A stretch of DNA of 64,000 bases, from the NCBI GenBank assembly GCA_020081605.1, contig JAHREC010000018.1:3472001-3536000 (forward strand). The letters run 5' to 3'. This document shows positions 38,530 through 48,660 of the stretch, one piece after another (the stretch's first letter is position 1; each line of letters starts with the position of its first letter). Both the position numbers and the translations under genes were made by a program. This DNA is from Albifimbria verrucaria (Eukaryota > Ascomycota > Sordariomycetes > Hypocreales > Stachybotryaceae). The notes below the pieces were generated by a model. The model ran no database searches. It saw only the letters and a list, made by a program, of their open reading frames with translations, and was not told the origin of the DNA.

Positions 38530-40342
38530 ATGGCCGCCGAGCTGATAGGGACCACGGTGGGCGTCGTGGGCTTCCTGGGCCAGCTCTTCGACGGATGCGT
38601 CAAGGCCTACGGCTACTTCACCACGGCCAAGGACCTGGACTCGCACAGCCAACGGCTGCTGTGCAAGGTGCGCATCGAAGAGATGCGCCTCGTCGTCTGG
38701 GGCCGCGAGTGGGGTGTGGCGGAGGGCAAGTTTGACGCTCACCTGCAGAGCAACCGCAACCCCCAGCTGCGGCTGCTGGCAACCCAGATTCTCGAGGAGC
38801 TGCACAGCACCGTCACGGACTTTGCCAGCCTCAAGGAGAAGTACGGTCTGTTGGACGACGTGGGCAACGCCAACGGCAGCGGGGCCGGTGTCCCGGAGGG
38901 CAAGGGCCACGGCGGCAAGTCGTCCCCGTCCCCGTCGAGGAAGGGATCTAAAGATAGCGACCGCAAGACGGGCAGTTCCAAGTCTCTTCCGAGCACTGAG
39001 AGAGGTTGGAGGAAGGAGATTAGTCTACGGACCAAATGGGTGATTGGCGGTGAGTCTGCTCTTCCATGATGGCGTCTTGTAAGTTGGCCCACGTTGCTAA
39101 CATAGACATCGCTAGATAAGGACAAATTCACAAATCTGTTAAAAGATTTGAAAGGTTGTTTTTGAATCCCTCTGATTCTTCATTTGTGTCTTACTAAATT
39201 GCGACTCCAGACTTCAACGATGGCTTGGAGCGCCTCTTCCCGCCCTCCCAGCTGCCTTCCTTCCAGCGCGCCTGGACTCATCAGCTCCTCGAGTCTGCCC
39301 AGCGCGACCTTGACCAGCTATCACTCCTGGAAAACGCCTCGTGCGGCATCTACCCGAAGTTGACGGCCTCGGCCAACCTCAAGAAGCTGCGCATCAACCT
39401 TGATGCCAAGCCCCAATCGGCCTTCCGGCCCACCGGCGCCCTCAAGGTGGCCCGGACCGCCCTCACCCTGGACGACCTGGACCCCGCCGCTGCCAAGCGC
39501 ACCACGACAAAGTTGGGGATGTCATCGTTGAATGGGTTGACTATGACCGCGAAGCCATCGAGGAGCGTGTTGTCCACGTCCGTAGGATGGACGACCTGGC
39601 TCGGATGATGCACTCAGCTTCCGAATGCCATCCAGACCTCCACAGTGTCGACTGTATCGGCTACACTGATGACACGGCCAACTCGCGCTACGGCCTCGTC
39701 TACAAGGCTCCTGCCCCGTCCCACTCTACCCTCCACGCCCTTATCTCCAGTCCGGATCTGAAAACACCAGACCTCAACGACCGCTTCCAGCTCGCCCACA
39801 CGCTTGCCGTTGCCCTCTGGTCTCTGCACTCGCTGGACTGGCTGCATAAGTCGATCTGCTCGCCTAATGTCCTCTTCTTTCCCTCCGCCATCTCCAAGTC
39901 TGCCCATTCTTCCACCGCCTCCCTCTTTCCAGACATCTCCTCTCCATTCCTCAGCGGATTCGACGCCTCTCGTCCAGAGCTTGACACGGCGCTCTCTCTC
40001 GCGCCCAAGCATCCTTCCATTGGCGACCTCCACCGTCATCCAGCCTCCCTGCGTGGCAGGCCTCACTGCAAAGCCTTTGACATTTACAGCCTCGGCCTAG
40101 TCCTGCTCGAGATTGGGCTATGGAAGGTCCTTCATTCATACTATAAAACTCACTATTCTGCTGAACGATGGCGCGATAAGGTTGTCATGCCGGTTCTGGT
40201 ACCCGGCCTGGGCAGCAAGGTCGGCAGGCGGTACAAGGAGGTGGTGGAGATGTGCCTTGGTGCCAGTGAGGACATGACAAGTAGCGAAGCGGGAAAACTC
40301 ATGGAAACGGTTGTCAACACCTTAGAAAGCATTAGTGTATAA
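38530..40342 (+). CDS. HeLo domain plus pseudokinase-like protein, one frameshift
   Basis: Predicted 563-residue protein; exons 38530-39049, 39116-39154, 39211-40342. Residues 1-150 match the HeLo (prion-inhibition and propagation) domain: IGTTVGVVGFLGQLFDGCVK, FTTAKDLDSHSQ, LRLLATQILEELH. HeLo domains such as that of HET-S form membrane-perturbing helical bundles used in fungal programmed cell death. A Ser/Lys-rich linker follows. The C-terminal 330 residues resemble a kinase fold without catalytic residues: the loop reads LHKSICSPNVLF (no HRD Asp) and the metal loop FLSGFDASRPE, with a kinase-like FDIYSLGLVLLEIG helix. It is therefore a probable pseudokinase. The frame shifts at 39509-39511 (AAA, one A short), joining KVGDVIVEWVDYD. 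The layout parallels animal MLKL (helical bundle plus pseudokinase). Activation and partner are unknown. Confidence 0.86.
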
Positions 40343-40722
40343 CCGAGGCTACGCAGACTTGAACGATAGAGATTGAGCGGTGTGGAAGAATAGTATACAA
40401 GACATTATGGATAATGAGAGATAGATTTGAAAATATGACAAGAGAAGCACAACTAATAGCATTGGTAAATCAAATACGCCCCTACACTTTATGTTCACTG
40501 GACAGCTGAAAGCTGCAACACAGCATGATAGTGAGACCAGGCTGCCTGCCGGCAAGACACTGCTTTTTATACAAATCGTGGTGGGCCGTCTTGTTCGAGA
40601 ACACATGCGCCCACAATCAGATATTCGATCTGCGTTCAACTCATTGCTAAAAAATAATGTCCCATAAACTGCAAACAAGATTCTTCAACTTGTTGGTGTC
40701 TTTGTGAGATACGACTTCTAGA
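40343..40722. other. Short intergenic spacer before terpene synthase
   Basis: A 380 bp spacer between tandem genes, AT-rich around 40390-40480. It probably contains the HeLo gene 3' end and the terpene synthase promoter. No TATA box stands out. Confidence 0.4.
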
Positions 40723-41903
40723 ATGGAGTATCGCTATTCCCATCTCCTTCATCCATCCTCCGTTGATGGCGCAGAAATCTGTGACGGTATTCCTTTTCGA
40801 TGCCATCGAAACGCAGACTTGGAGGAGTATGGCGCCATCTGCGTGCGTGACGACTGGAAGACACTAGTAGGGCCCCTACCACCAAAATCCAACGGTTGTA
40901 GCTTGGGTCCTGTCTATAGCTTCACTGCAACCACGATTCCGGAATGCCTTCCGGACCGTCTAGAGGTTGTCTCTTATATCATGGAGTTTGGCTTCATAAT
41001 CGATGATGTGGCAGACACGAGCCAGGTTAACAAGGTATGCCGATATCGTCTCCGTATCAACTTGGGTTAATGCCGATGATGTTTAGACACTTGACCTCTA
41101 CGGTGGACTGGCCAAAACTTGTCTAATGCGGCCTGATGAAGCCGCTCAGGGTGGTGGATTAGTAGGTCCAGGTCGTCTCGTTCAAGGCATCATTCAAAAG
41201 ATGATGGTTATTGATCCGGAAAGAGCAAAGGACGCGATGCTCATCCTGCAAGGATATTGGGAGGACTCCCAAGGCCGCCACCGATTTGTTGATTTTGATG
41301 ACTATCTCGACTATAGAGTCACTGACTGCGGTTCGAGGTATGTTATGATATCCTTGCGGAGACTATTTCATATGAGCTCATGGCGAGTAGACTCTTGATT
41401 ACACTGATAATGTTCGGAATGGGCCTAGCTATACCGCCTCATGATCTGGCTGAGCTATACAAGTTGACACGGCCTGTCTGGCTCAGTGCTATACTCATGA
41501 ACGACCTGACGTCCTGGGATAAGGAAGTGAAGCTAGGTCTCACATCAGACAAAGACGACATGACCAACGGAGTCTGGATCTTGATGCAGCAGTTCTCCAT
41601 TGGGATAGCGGAAGCCAGAAGCCGTGTTCGGCAACACGCCATCGCTTTTAAAGATGAGTTCGTCGGCACGCTTCAAGACATTTGGAACAGGGAAGACTTA
41701 TCTCACGATACACGCTGCTGCGTTGAGGCTGCGCAGTACATGATCAGTGGCAACTGGCTCTGGAGCCTGAAGTCTCCTCGATATCATACCGGGTAGAACT
41801 TGACTCCTCTGCAAATTGCTCGCATGAAGCATGTATGGTCGCCGTTAAAGACCATGAGTTAGGATTAGGCTTGCCAGACGAGACAATCAACAGGTTTGCC
41901 TAA
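40723..41903 (+). CDS. Class I terpene synthase (stand-alone cyclase domain), two frameshifts
   Basis: Predicted 376-residue cyclase; exons 40723-41034 and 41087-41903. The first metal-binding motif is IIDDVADTS (DDxxD form), and the second is NDLTSWDKE (NDxxSxxKE form); both bind the Mg2+ cluster that ionises a prenyl diphosphate. The opening YSHLLHPSSVDGAEICDGIP and the order of motifs look like the N-terminal cyclase half of chimeric fungal enzymes such as fusicoccadiene synthase, but the prenyltransferase half is absent. Two missing G bases break the frame: at 41337-41338 (corrected: CGSRVCYDILAETISYELM) and at 41791-41793, which creates a false stop at 41794; the corrected tail runs to TAA 41901-41903. 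Product chain length (C15, C20 or C25) cannot be told. No P450, prenyltransferase or transporter gene lies beside it. Confidence 0.88.
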
Positions 41904-42710
41904 TAGCTACATGTTGAAGGAAGTTGGGAGATAGTTAGAAAACAGCACTTACGGCAAATGGTCTAAATAGGTAGCCACTCCTTCAAGCGTATGCCATGTG
42001 ACAAGTGTCTTCATACCACCATGCTCTGGCGATAGACATAGCCTTTCAAACTACCAATATGCGGGTTAGCAATCACCCCAACTTGTAAACACCATGCAAG
42101 CAAAGGTTACGAAACCAGATCACTTCAGTACAGCACAGCAAGCTTGAACAAATATTCGAAATCGATTCTGCCACTTATATATAGTGTTGCACCGGTTGGG
42201 TGATTAAAGACCTTTCCTGAACCACTGTGCTACGAGCATATTCGGCACCCTGAAACACCTTTGAAAAGCAGTAGGTAATAAACAAGACCCCAAAAATACA
42301 AATCAATCGCAGGAAAGACGGGTTCGTCGCCAAGAAACGCAGTACACCATATTTAGCAATGTTGGTTCCTGCCGATGCGCCATCGCAGTATCATCATAGG
42401 TGCCAGGCAAGATCTGTGCTTGCCGCCCTCTCCTCCTACTTGAGCCCGGTTCAAGTGAACAGCCAGATAGGAGGGTTCAAGTCAACGCCGAAAATGTTGT
42501 TCTGTTTCGCCACATCGAACAAGGCAACGCCAACAAAGACGCAGTTCCACCAACGCCAGAGAAAGCCTCGTTCGGCCCCAACGCCTGTAACATGCAAAAC
42601 CAGTATCGGTCGTGATGTACGTGAGTCATGATCGTTAAAAAGGTAGAAGCCGCCCTCAAGCTTGAGAGACGACGGGTAGAGTCCGAAGACGCCTGGTCCC
42701 TGGTTCCCCT
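41904..42710. other. Convergent 3' intergenic
   Basis: About 0.8 kb between the terpene synthase stop and the Cdc14 stop. No prenyltransferase remnant was recognised in any frame. A 90-codon open frame at 42359-42631 (+) resembles nothing. Confidence 0.45.
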
Positions 42711-44828
42711 CTAGGATCCAGACACCTTGCGGGCTGCGGAGGCTGCCGTCGCGGACATAGCGGTGCTAGCACTGCCGACTCTGCCGCTGGTCTTGCGAAC
42801 ACCGGCGGAATCCTTAGCACGTAGGGGAGACTCAGCCTGGCGCTTGCTGCTTCGAACCTTGGTCATGACACTGCTGGGAGTGCTGGCCACGCGGTCGACA
42901 TGCTTCGTGCGGATAGAACCAATGTTCTCAGCATCCTGGGAAGCATCGTTGTCGATCATGTAGATGGTGGCTGTCGTCGTCTGGCTGACAGACCGTGTCT
43001 TCTCGTTGCGGATAGGAGACTGTGACGCCTTGCGGTGGCTGCGCATGCGCAGATGCCACTCCTCGTCCGACTCAGCACCCTGAGACTGCCTGTGGACGCT
43101 CACGATCTCTGTCTCTTGCTCGACGCCAACCTCCTCTTCAACGGTGGTCTGGAAAGAAGCCGAACGCTGGTAGGGGTGGTGGCGATCGGCACGAGCAGTC
43201 TTTCGTGGCTGGCCCGGAGTAGGCGCTGGCAGGTAGTCTTCCTGGACCCCAATGTTATTGCGGTCCTGGTCGACCTCGCTCAGCGGCGTACGGTTGGAGG
43301 GGCTGCGGTTAGGAGGGTGGAAGTCTGGCCATTGCGAAGAGAAGCCTTCTGCATAGCGCGGATGGGAGTGCTGGGCACAGGGTTGGCAGCAGCCATTTCC
43401 TTGCGGAGCTTGCGCTCGATGCGCTCCTCGATCCACCACTCTCGGAAGGTTCCTTGGTTCAGGTGCAGCCAGTGCTGCTGAGGTCCGACGACCATACCGG
43501 GTCTCATGAATCGCATGAAAGCAATGACTTCGTTGGCTGTAAAGCCGTGGCGGTAAATGAGGTAGGCTCCAATAAGGCAGCCTGTACGACCCAAGCCAGC
43601 TTTGCAGTGCACGGCAATACCTCTCTTCTTGATCGTGATAGTTTCATGTGCCAGACGGATGAACTTCCTTACGGTAGTCAAGGGCGGGCAAGTTCCATCA
43701 TCAAAGATCATGTCGAGGTGAGTGATGCCGAGCGCCTCAAAGTAAGAGGGCGAGTACAGGTGCGAGTTCAATCGGACAACAAGACCAATGTTCTTCTCGG
43801 TGAAGTGGGTCAAAACATTCTTGAAGGGTTGGGGAAGGGTGGGATGAGCATCCACGGCATCAAGGTCTCGAGGCAGTAGCGAGTACAGCTCAGAGTCCTC
43901 GGTGATCTTGGCGACTGGGGTGTGCTGGGGGAAGCAAAGGCGAGGAAGTGAGGAGTGATCCAGTTGAAATCTCCGTGCTCGACTCGTTCGAATTTCTCGT
44001 ACATGTCGAGATCAAAGTTATCAAGATCACAGCACTTCTCCTCCTTGGCCTTCCAGACACCGTAAACGACGTCTTGAACACTGATGCCGTAGTCGGCCTG
44101 GCTGTAGCCCGCATCTCTGAAGGGCATCAGCGGAGGGTCGACCTGGGCAATTGGGGCCAATGCCAGATGCGGCGGCCAGTTCTGGATCAACACCATGTAG
44201 CAAGCGAGCATGCACGCAGCGTTGGCGCGGCCTAAGGGCAAGGCGGTCAGCATCACGGACGCACCGAGAGACAAGGGTTCATAGCAGGTGTCTTACTGCG
44301 GGGTCAGCGGCGCTCCAGAAGACAATGGGGCGGTCCTTGTTTTCTTTGGCACCTAAGATATCGTGGAACTGAATTGCGAAGCGGTAGAGGTGTCCGATGT
44401 GCAGCGGGCCGAAGTCATGGTGGAAGGCGTTGTAAAGCAGGGTATCATCAACGGTGAAGTAGCAGGGAGCAGGGCGGTTGCTGGCGGCTGAAGTGGCATC
44501 GACGGTGCGCTGGGATCGTTTCCTCGAAACGACGGGCGACTCGGGGTACGGGAAGAGAGTTTCGGCAGTGGGAGGGTGGACGTATGCCGCCAGGTACAGG
44601 CGGTCTGATATAAATGTCAGCACTGAGATGGGAGAAGTTGCGTACAGCCAGAACGTCTTGAGGCTAGGCATGTTGCGAATGAGGATGGGGATAGCAATGT
44701 GAGATGAGCGATTGCCCGAGAACGAGCGGTGAAAGGCAGCGTAGGCGGGCTCGCCGGGAGGAAGACGCACCAGGGATATACTCTATGATTTGCCCCATAT
44801 TCTGGGAGTGTCTCGAGGCAGGAGCCAT
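42711..44828 (-). CDS. CDC14: Cdc14 dual-specificity phosphatase, frameshifted
   Basis: Mitotic-exit/septation phosphatase, about 629 residues. Exons (minus): 44828-44771, 44604-44297, 44231-42711. The N-terminal domain includes IEYIPDRLYLAAY and ANAACMLACYMVLIQ. The catalytic domain has the CX5R loop HCKAGLGRTGCLIGAYLIYR (Cys nucleophile, Arg phosphate binder) preceded by THLDMIFDDGTCPP with the general-acid region, followed by RPGMVVGPQQHWLH. The long C-terminal tail is Ser/Thr- and basic-rich and ends ARKVSGS, as expected for a CDK-regulated, disordered tail. Frame breaks at 44231-44232 (exon edge), 43927-43931 and 43319-43320 are each repaired by one base. Family assignment is firm; the tail beyond the last shift is less certain. 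Confidence 0.94.
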
Positions 44829-45739
44829 TGTTCCAGGCTCTCGCTGTGTCCCTGGGGTGTCGTGTGAGAAGTTGTCGGCGCTTTCCAGTCAAAACCTGAC
44901 AGGCAAGTAAGGGATCCGTGAGATGCGCAATGCAAGAGCAGCGGCCAACTGGCGAGTGAAGAGGCGGAAGGCGGAGGAGGAGAAAGAGGAGCTATGACGG
45001 CCAGATAAACAAAGTCGTGGTTCGGTGGTGACGAAGCGATGACAGCGTCCAAGATGGTTGGGAGAAAAACACGGTAATGGCGCAGCGCCCAAGCCCGGCT
45101 GACGTCGAAAGAATAGAAATCCAAGCTTGCGACAAGAATGAATACAAATTGCTGGATGCAAAGTCCGGCGGGCGGATGGGGAGGGCGGAAGGGGAGGATG
45201 GGAAGGGAAGAGATTCGGAGACTGTGAATAGCGACACCGGCTTGGGCTCACGATGTTTTTGTACAGGCCGGCCGTCTGTTTTTCTGTGGCCATATAGAGC
45301 ACCCCGGCTCAAAACAGAGCCGCTACCCCCATCCGGTACGAGTCGCCATGGCAACAGCATGAAGTTTGGTTTCCAGATCCGCCCAGCGCCACACTTTGCT
45401 TGGCCACTGTTGTCTGTGGCTTGGTCGCTACGTCTCCAGCGTCTCCAGCGTCTCCTCTCCCCTGGCACCCCTGGCTCCTGGCTCCCCTCCCGCCTTGGGC
45501 CGGGCCTTTGCTGAGCCACACACCCATTCGCTCATCATTATCTTATCGCCATCGAAAGAATCTGGAACCCCTCCAACAATGGAGCAACCATCTTGACTTA
45601 GACAATTTCTCCTCCATTGTCGCACATCCAACCCCGGTGACGCCCGGCCTCGTCTCGTCCATTCCTCCCACTTCCAGGCCGCCTTGTCAGCTCCCTCCTT
45701 TCGAATCACCGCTTGGGGATATGCGCAACGTTTGACACC
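44829..45739. promoter_or_regulatory. Divergent intergenic region between CDC14 and PCC1
   Basis: A 911 bp spacer separates two divergent start codons and so must carry both promoters. It contains a short GTCTCCAGC repeat (45431-45455) and CT-rich DNA on each flank in the direction of each gene. No TATA box stands out. Confidence 0.45.
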
Positions 45740-46195
45740 ATGGACGGCCCCTCAGATACCGACTTTCCCTGCTCTCTGTAAGATCCAACCCACCATCGCC
45801 AAGCATCGAATACCCCATATGGCAACGCTTGCTGCTTAATCCCAAGAGATCCAACGACTAACCATGGCGCATCGCGCTCTCAGAGCCCTTCACGTCCCGC
45901 TTCCTACCTCGAGACTGGCCTCCACCGCGCTGCAAGCCCTCCAAGTCGATCCCGAGTTGTCCCCCTCGTCTGGCGAAAGCTATCGACGGTAGACTCGCCC
46001 GATGCCACTGCGCCATCGTCTTCGTCGGAAGATGCCGCTGGCAACATTTTGAGAGTCGAGTACAAGGCAGCCACGAACAGGATGCTGCGAGTCGCCGTAA
46101 ACTCCTTCATGGACAGCCTGAAGCTGGTGCTGGAGGTTATGGAACAGCTCGATGTCGATGTTATCGGCCCTGCCGCCAATCAAGAAGCCGACTGA
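45740..46195 (+). CDS. PCC1: EKC/KEOPS complex subunit Pcc1
   Basis: Small 116-residue protein; exons 45740-45777 and 45884-46195. The start (MDGPSDTDFPCSL) and a 106 bp intron give the family's normal N terminus before TSRLASTALQALQVDPELSP. The C-terminal signature is clear: LRVEYKAATNRMLRVAVNSF, then LKLVLEVMEQLDVDVI. Pcc1 is the dimerising subunit of KEOPS, which makes the t6A37 modification of ANN-decoding tRNAs and acts at telomeres and in transcription in yeast. The frame breaks at the C run 45961-45965, one C short; the corrected frame reads LVWRKLSTVDSPDA. It is short enough to be missed by automatic gene calling, the more so with the break. Confidence 0.92.
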
Positions 46196-46605
46196 TTCAG
46201 ACCAATGAAGCGCGCCGCTCCTTTGACCGTCTCTGCCATGTGTTTATGTTCTCTTCTGCTAACGTGGTGCATGCCGATACCATGGTACTAACCGTCACCG
46301 GCACTCGTAGGTGTGAACGTAAACATACATTTGGTCTATTAAGACGTGACATCTAGTCGCAGATATCGCCTCCCTAAAACTATTCAAGTTACATCGTGGC
46401 TTAAACCGATCATGTGCGTTCTTGCACTTGGCCTTGACAACCAACCCTTCCACCTGTCCCGGTAACTAAGGTAACCCAAAGCTGACTATGTCCCATAAAC
46501 GTAATCATGTACATGTTTCCCATTATGATGAAGCCGCATTGCAACCGCCCTGCCCACCGTTACGCCGGAGCCGTGTATGAAATTGAACCCTCCAATTCTG
46601 CTCCC
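46196..46605. other. Convergent spacer between PCC1 and the bHLH gene
   Basis: 410 bp between convergent stop codons, probably both 3' UTRs. Nothing else was seen. Confidence 0.5.
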
Positions 46606-48660
46606 TCAGGTTGGACCCTTCAGCTTCTCCAGCTGATCTTTCAAATCCTGCAGTTCTTGTTTTAGATCCACGTTCTCGCGCTCAAGGTTCTTCATGTGTA
46701 TGATGGCGTTTTCAACTACGCTGGCCTTGCTGTTGGGCGCGTTGGCTTGTTTGTTGTCCTTCTTTTCGCCATCATCACCAGAAGATTTGCCCTGATCCGG
46801 TAGAAGCCCTGCCATTACCTGCAACGCCGAGTTGATTCGGTTTCGCCGTCCCTGCTCCGCAATCTTATGCGACGTTCGTTTTGATGTCAAGTTCGTTGAT
46901 AATTCGCTGGGGTATGAGACACCTGGTACGGTATTACCCTCGAGAATATTCTGGTAATTTGACTTTGACATAAGCAGGCGAGAGGCAGTATCTTCTGCAG
47001 ACATGCCAGGAGTCCCTGGCAATAGCGGCTTGATATTCGGTGATATCCTCGGTAACAGTGCGGGAGAAACATGGACTGATCCTGTTGATCGCTTCCGGCT
47101 ATTGCGTGCAGAGAGTTGTGGCGTTTTCCTAGCAGAAGGTCCAGTCGAGCCAGGTCGGAGTTGCGGGCTCTGGTTAGCAGAGGAAATGCCTGAAGGTCGT
47201 GCAGTCGTCGGGGAGGGTACGGCGGAGAAACTGCTCCCCTTCCAAGGTTCGGCTCTATATGTAGCAGCTGAGCCACTGGTTGCGCGTCGATTGAACCTAA
47301 TGAACGCGATGACACAGATTCGGGCAACTCGAGAGATTCGATGTGATCAGTAGCCATGTGCTCTTGTGAGTTTGCTGGCTGCTTTTTCGATTTCGAGGCG
47401 GGTAATTTCATGAGGGAGGCAGGAGTCGCTGGGGAGGGAGATTCTGTTGTTGATGCTGGTCCTCGTTCAAGCCTTGGCCCGGTGGCATAGAGCTTCCACC
47501 CTGAGCCTGGATGTAAGGCGATTTACTTGTCGAACGGCGGGTTGGAACAGGTGGAGGAGGCATGTCCGTCAAGTTCTCGGGTGACACAGAAGCGTTTTCT
47601 TCAGAACCCTCAGTGGAAGTGGCTGGCATAGGCAATAATGAAGGTTCCGAGCCCTGTATGTTCCTCTCATCCACCTCGTTCAACACTTGGGATACGATTG
47701 CAGGGCTTGGGCCAGCCTTTCGACGTAGAGGCTTTGAGATTGGCGAACTCTTGATTCCAGCTTTGCCTCTTGCCTTGGCGGCGTTCTGCCTCCTGGCCTT
47801 CTTAACCAAATCCAAACTACTGCTGCTCGGGGGCTTCAAGGTCCATCTCCACGGGCGAGTTGTTGGAATGAGTGCTGGGGTCATATGCTGATGAACCATC
47901 GTGAGCATGGAGTGCCGGTGAAGTTAGCGGGCTAAAGTAGGCGCCAGGAACTGTAAATGCACCGTCAATGTTGAAATGAGGATCCAAGGGCGTGACCGCA
48001 GGGGACACAAGCGGGGTGAAGGCCATCTTTTCAACAAGTCAGTAAAGATCGCATCAAAGATGCAAAAGAGGAAATCAAGCGAGAGCTTACATCCTGCTGG
48101 TCCTGGCGGCGTTGGTAGCCTGGGTCATAAACACCTTGCTGGTGAACTCGCTCGGCTTGCGAGTAGTACTGATTGCCGCCGGGTGTCATTTCTAAACTCT
48201 GGGGCGTAGGCGGCACGGAGTGGTTGTGGTTGGCATAGAAGGTCACGCGCTGTTCTTGAAGTTGGCGCTGCTGTTGGTGGAGCTTTTGTTGCTGCAGATA
48301 TTGGATCTGGGCATCAATATTGGAGATGGCATCCGTCTGCGGCGGCGCGGGCCCCATCATGTGGGATTGCATGGCGGGGTGGCTCGGGGCTTGAGATATG
48401 GGGGCGGGTTGGTTCTGCATCATGGCATCGGTTCTCGGTATCATGTTTGAGGGATCGGAGTCGGCCATGATGGAGTCGGTGGGGTCGCGCTGCTGGGCCA
48501 TCATGGGTTGCGCGGAGCCATCTTGGAAGTTGTGGAAGTCGAACTGCATGCCGTCGCCCATGTTGGTCATGCCGCTCATGTCCAGGAACTGATGGAACTC
48601 ATCCTCGGGGGCAGAGACCATGGGCTGGTCCTGGCCATCCCAAGCGGCGGAGCTCATCAT
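46606..48660 (-). CDS. nuc-1: NUC-1/Pho4-type bHLH activator of the phosphate regulon, frameshifted
   Basis: Transcription factor of about 664 residues with one intron (48027-48090). The start at 48660 (MMSSAAWDGQDQP) is followed by an acidic, Gln-rich region (IQYLQQQKLHQQQRQLQEQR). The middle is Ser/Pro-rich with basic patches. The C terminus carries the bHLH: basic region SKRTSHKIAEQGRRNRINSA with the H-E-R DNA-contact residues, a loop (MAGLLPDQGKSSGDDGEKKD) and helix 2 SVVENAIIHMKNLERENVDL running into a leucine-heptad coiled coil. Neurospora NUC-1 and yeast Pho4 bind CACGTG/T and activate phosphatase and phosphate-transporter genes under phosphate starvation. Frame changes lie at 47829-47833 (net +1 or -2 in a C run on the coding strand), 47436-47438 and 47273-47274. 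Ends in KLKGPT. Confidence 0.9.

Noticed and set aside
41339..41377. A short intron in the terpene synthase starting at a GTATGT donor
   Set aside because: It would be only 24 or 39 bases long. Adding one G before the site gives a continuous frame reading CGSRVCYDILAETISYELM.
40723..44828. A terpenoid biosynthetic gene cluster
   Set aside because: No P450, prenyltransferase, transporter or oxidoreductase gene lies next to the cyclase. The neighbours are a HeLo protein and Cdc14.
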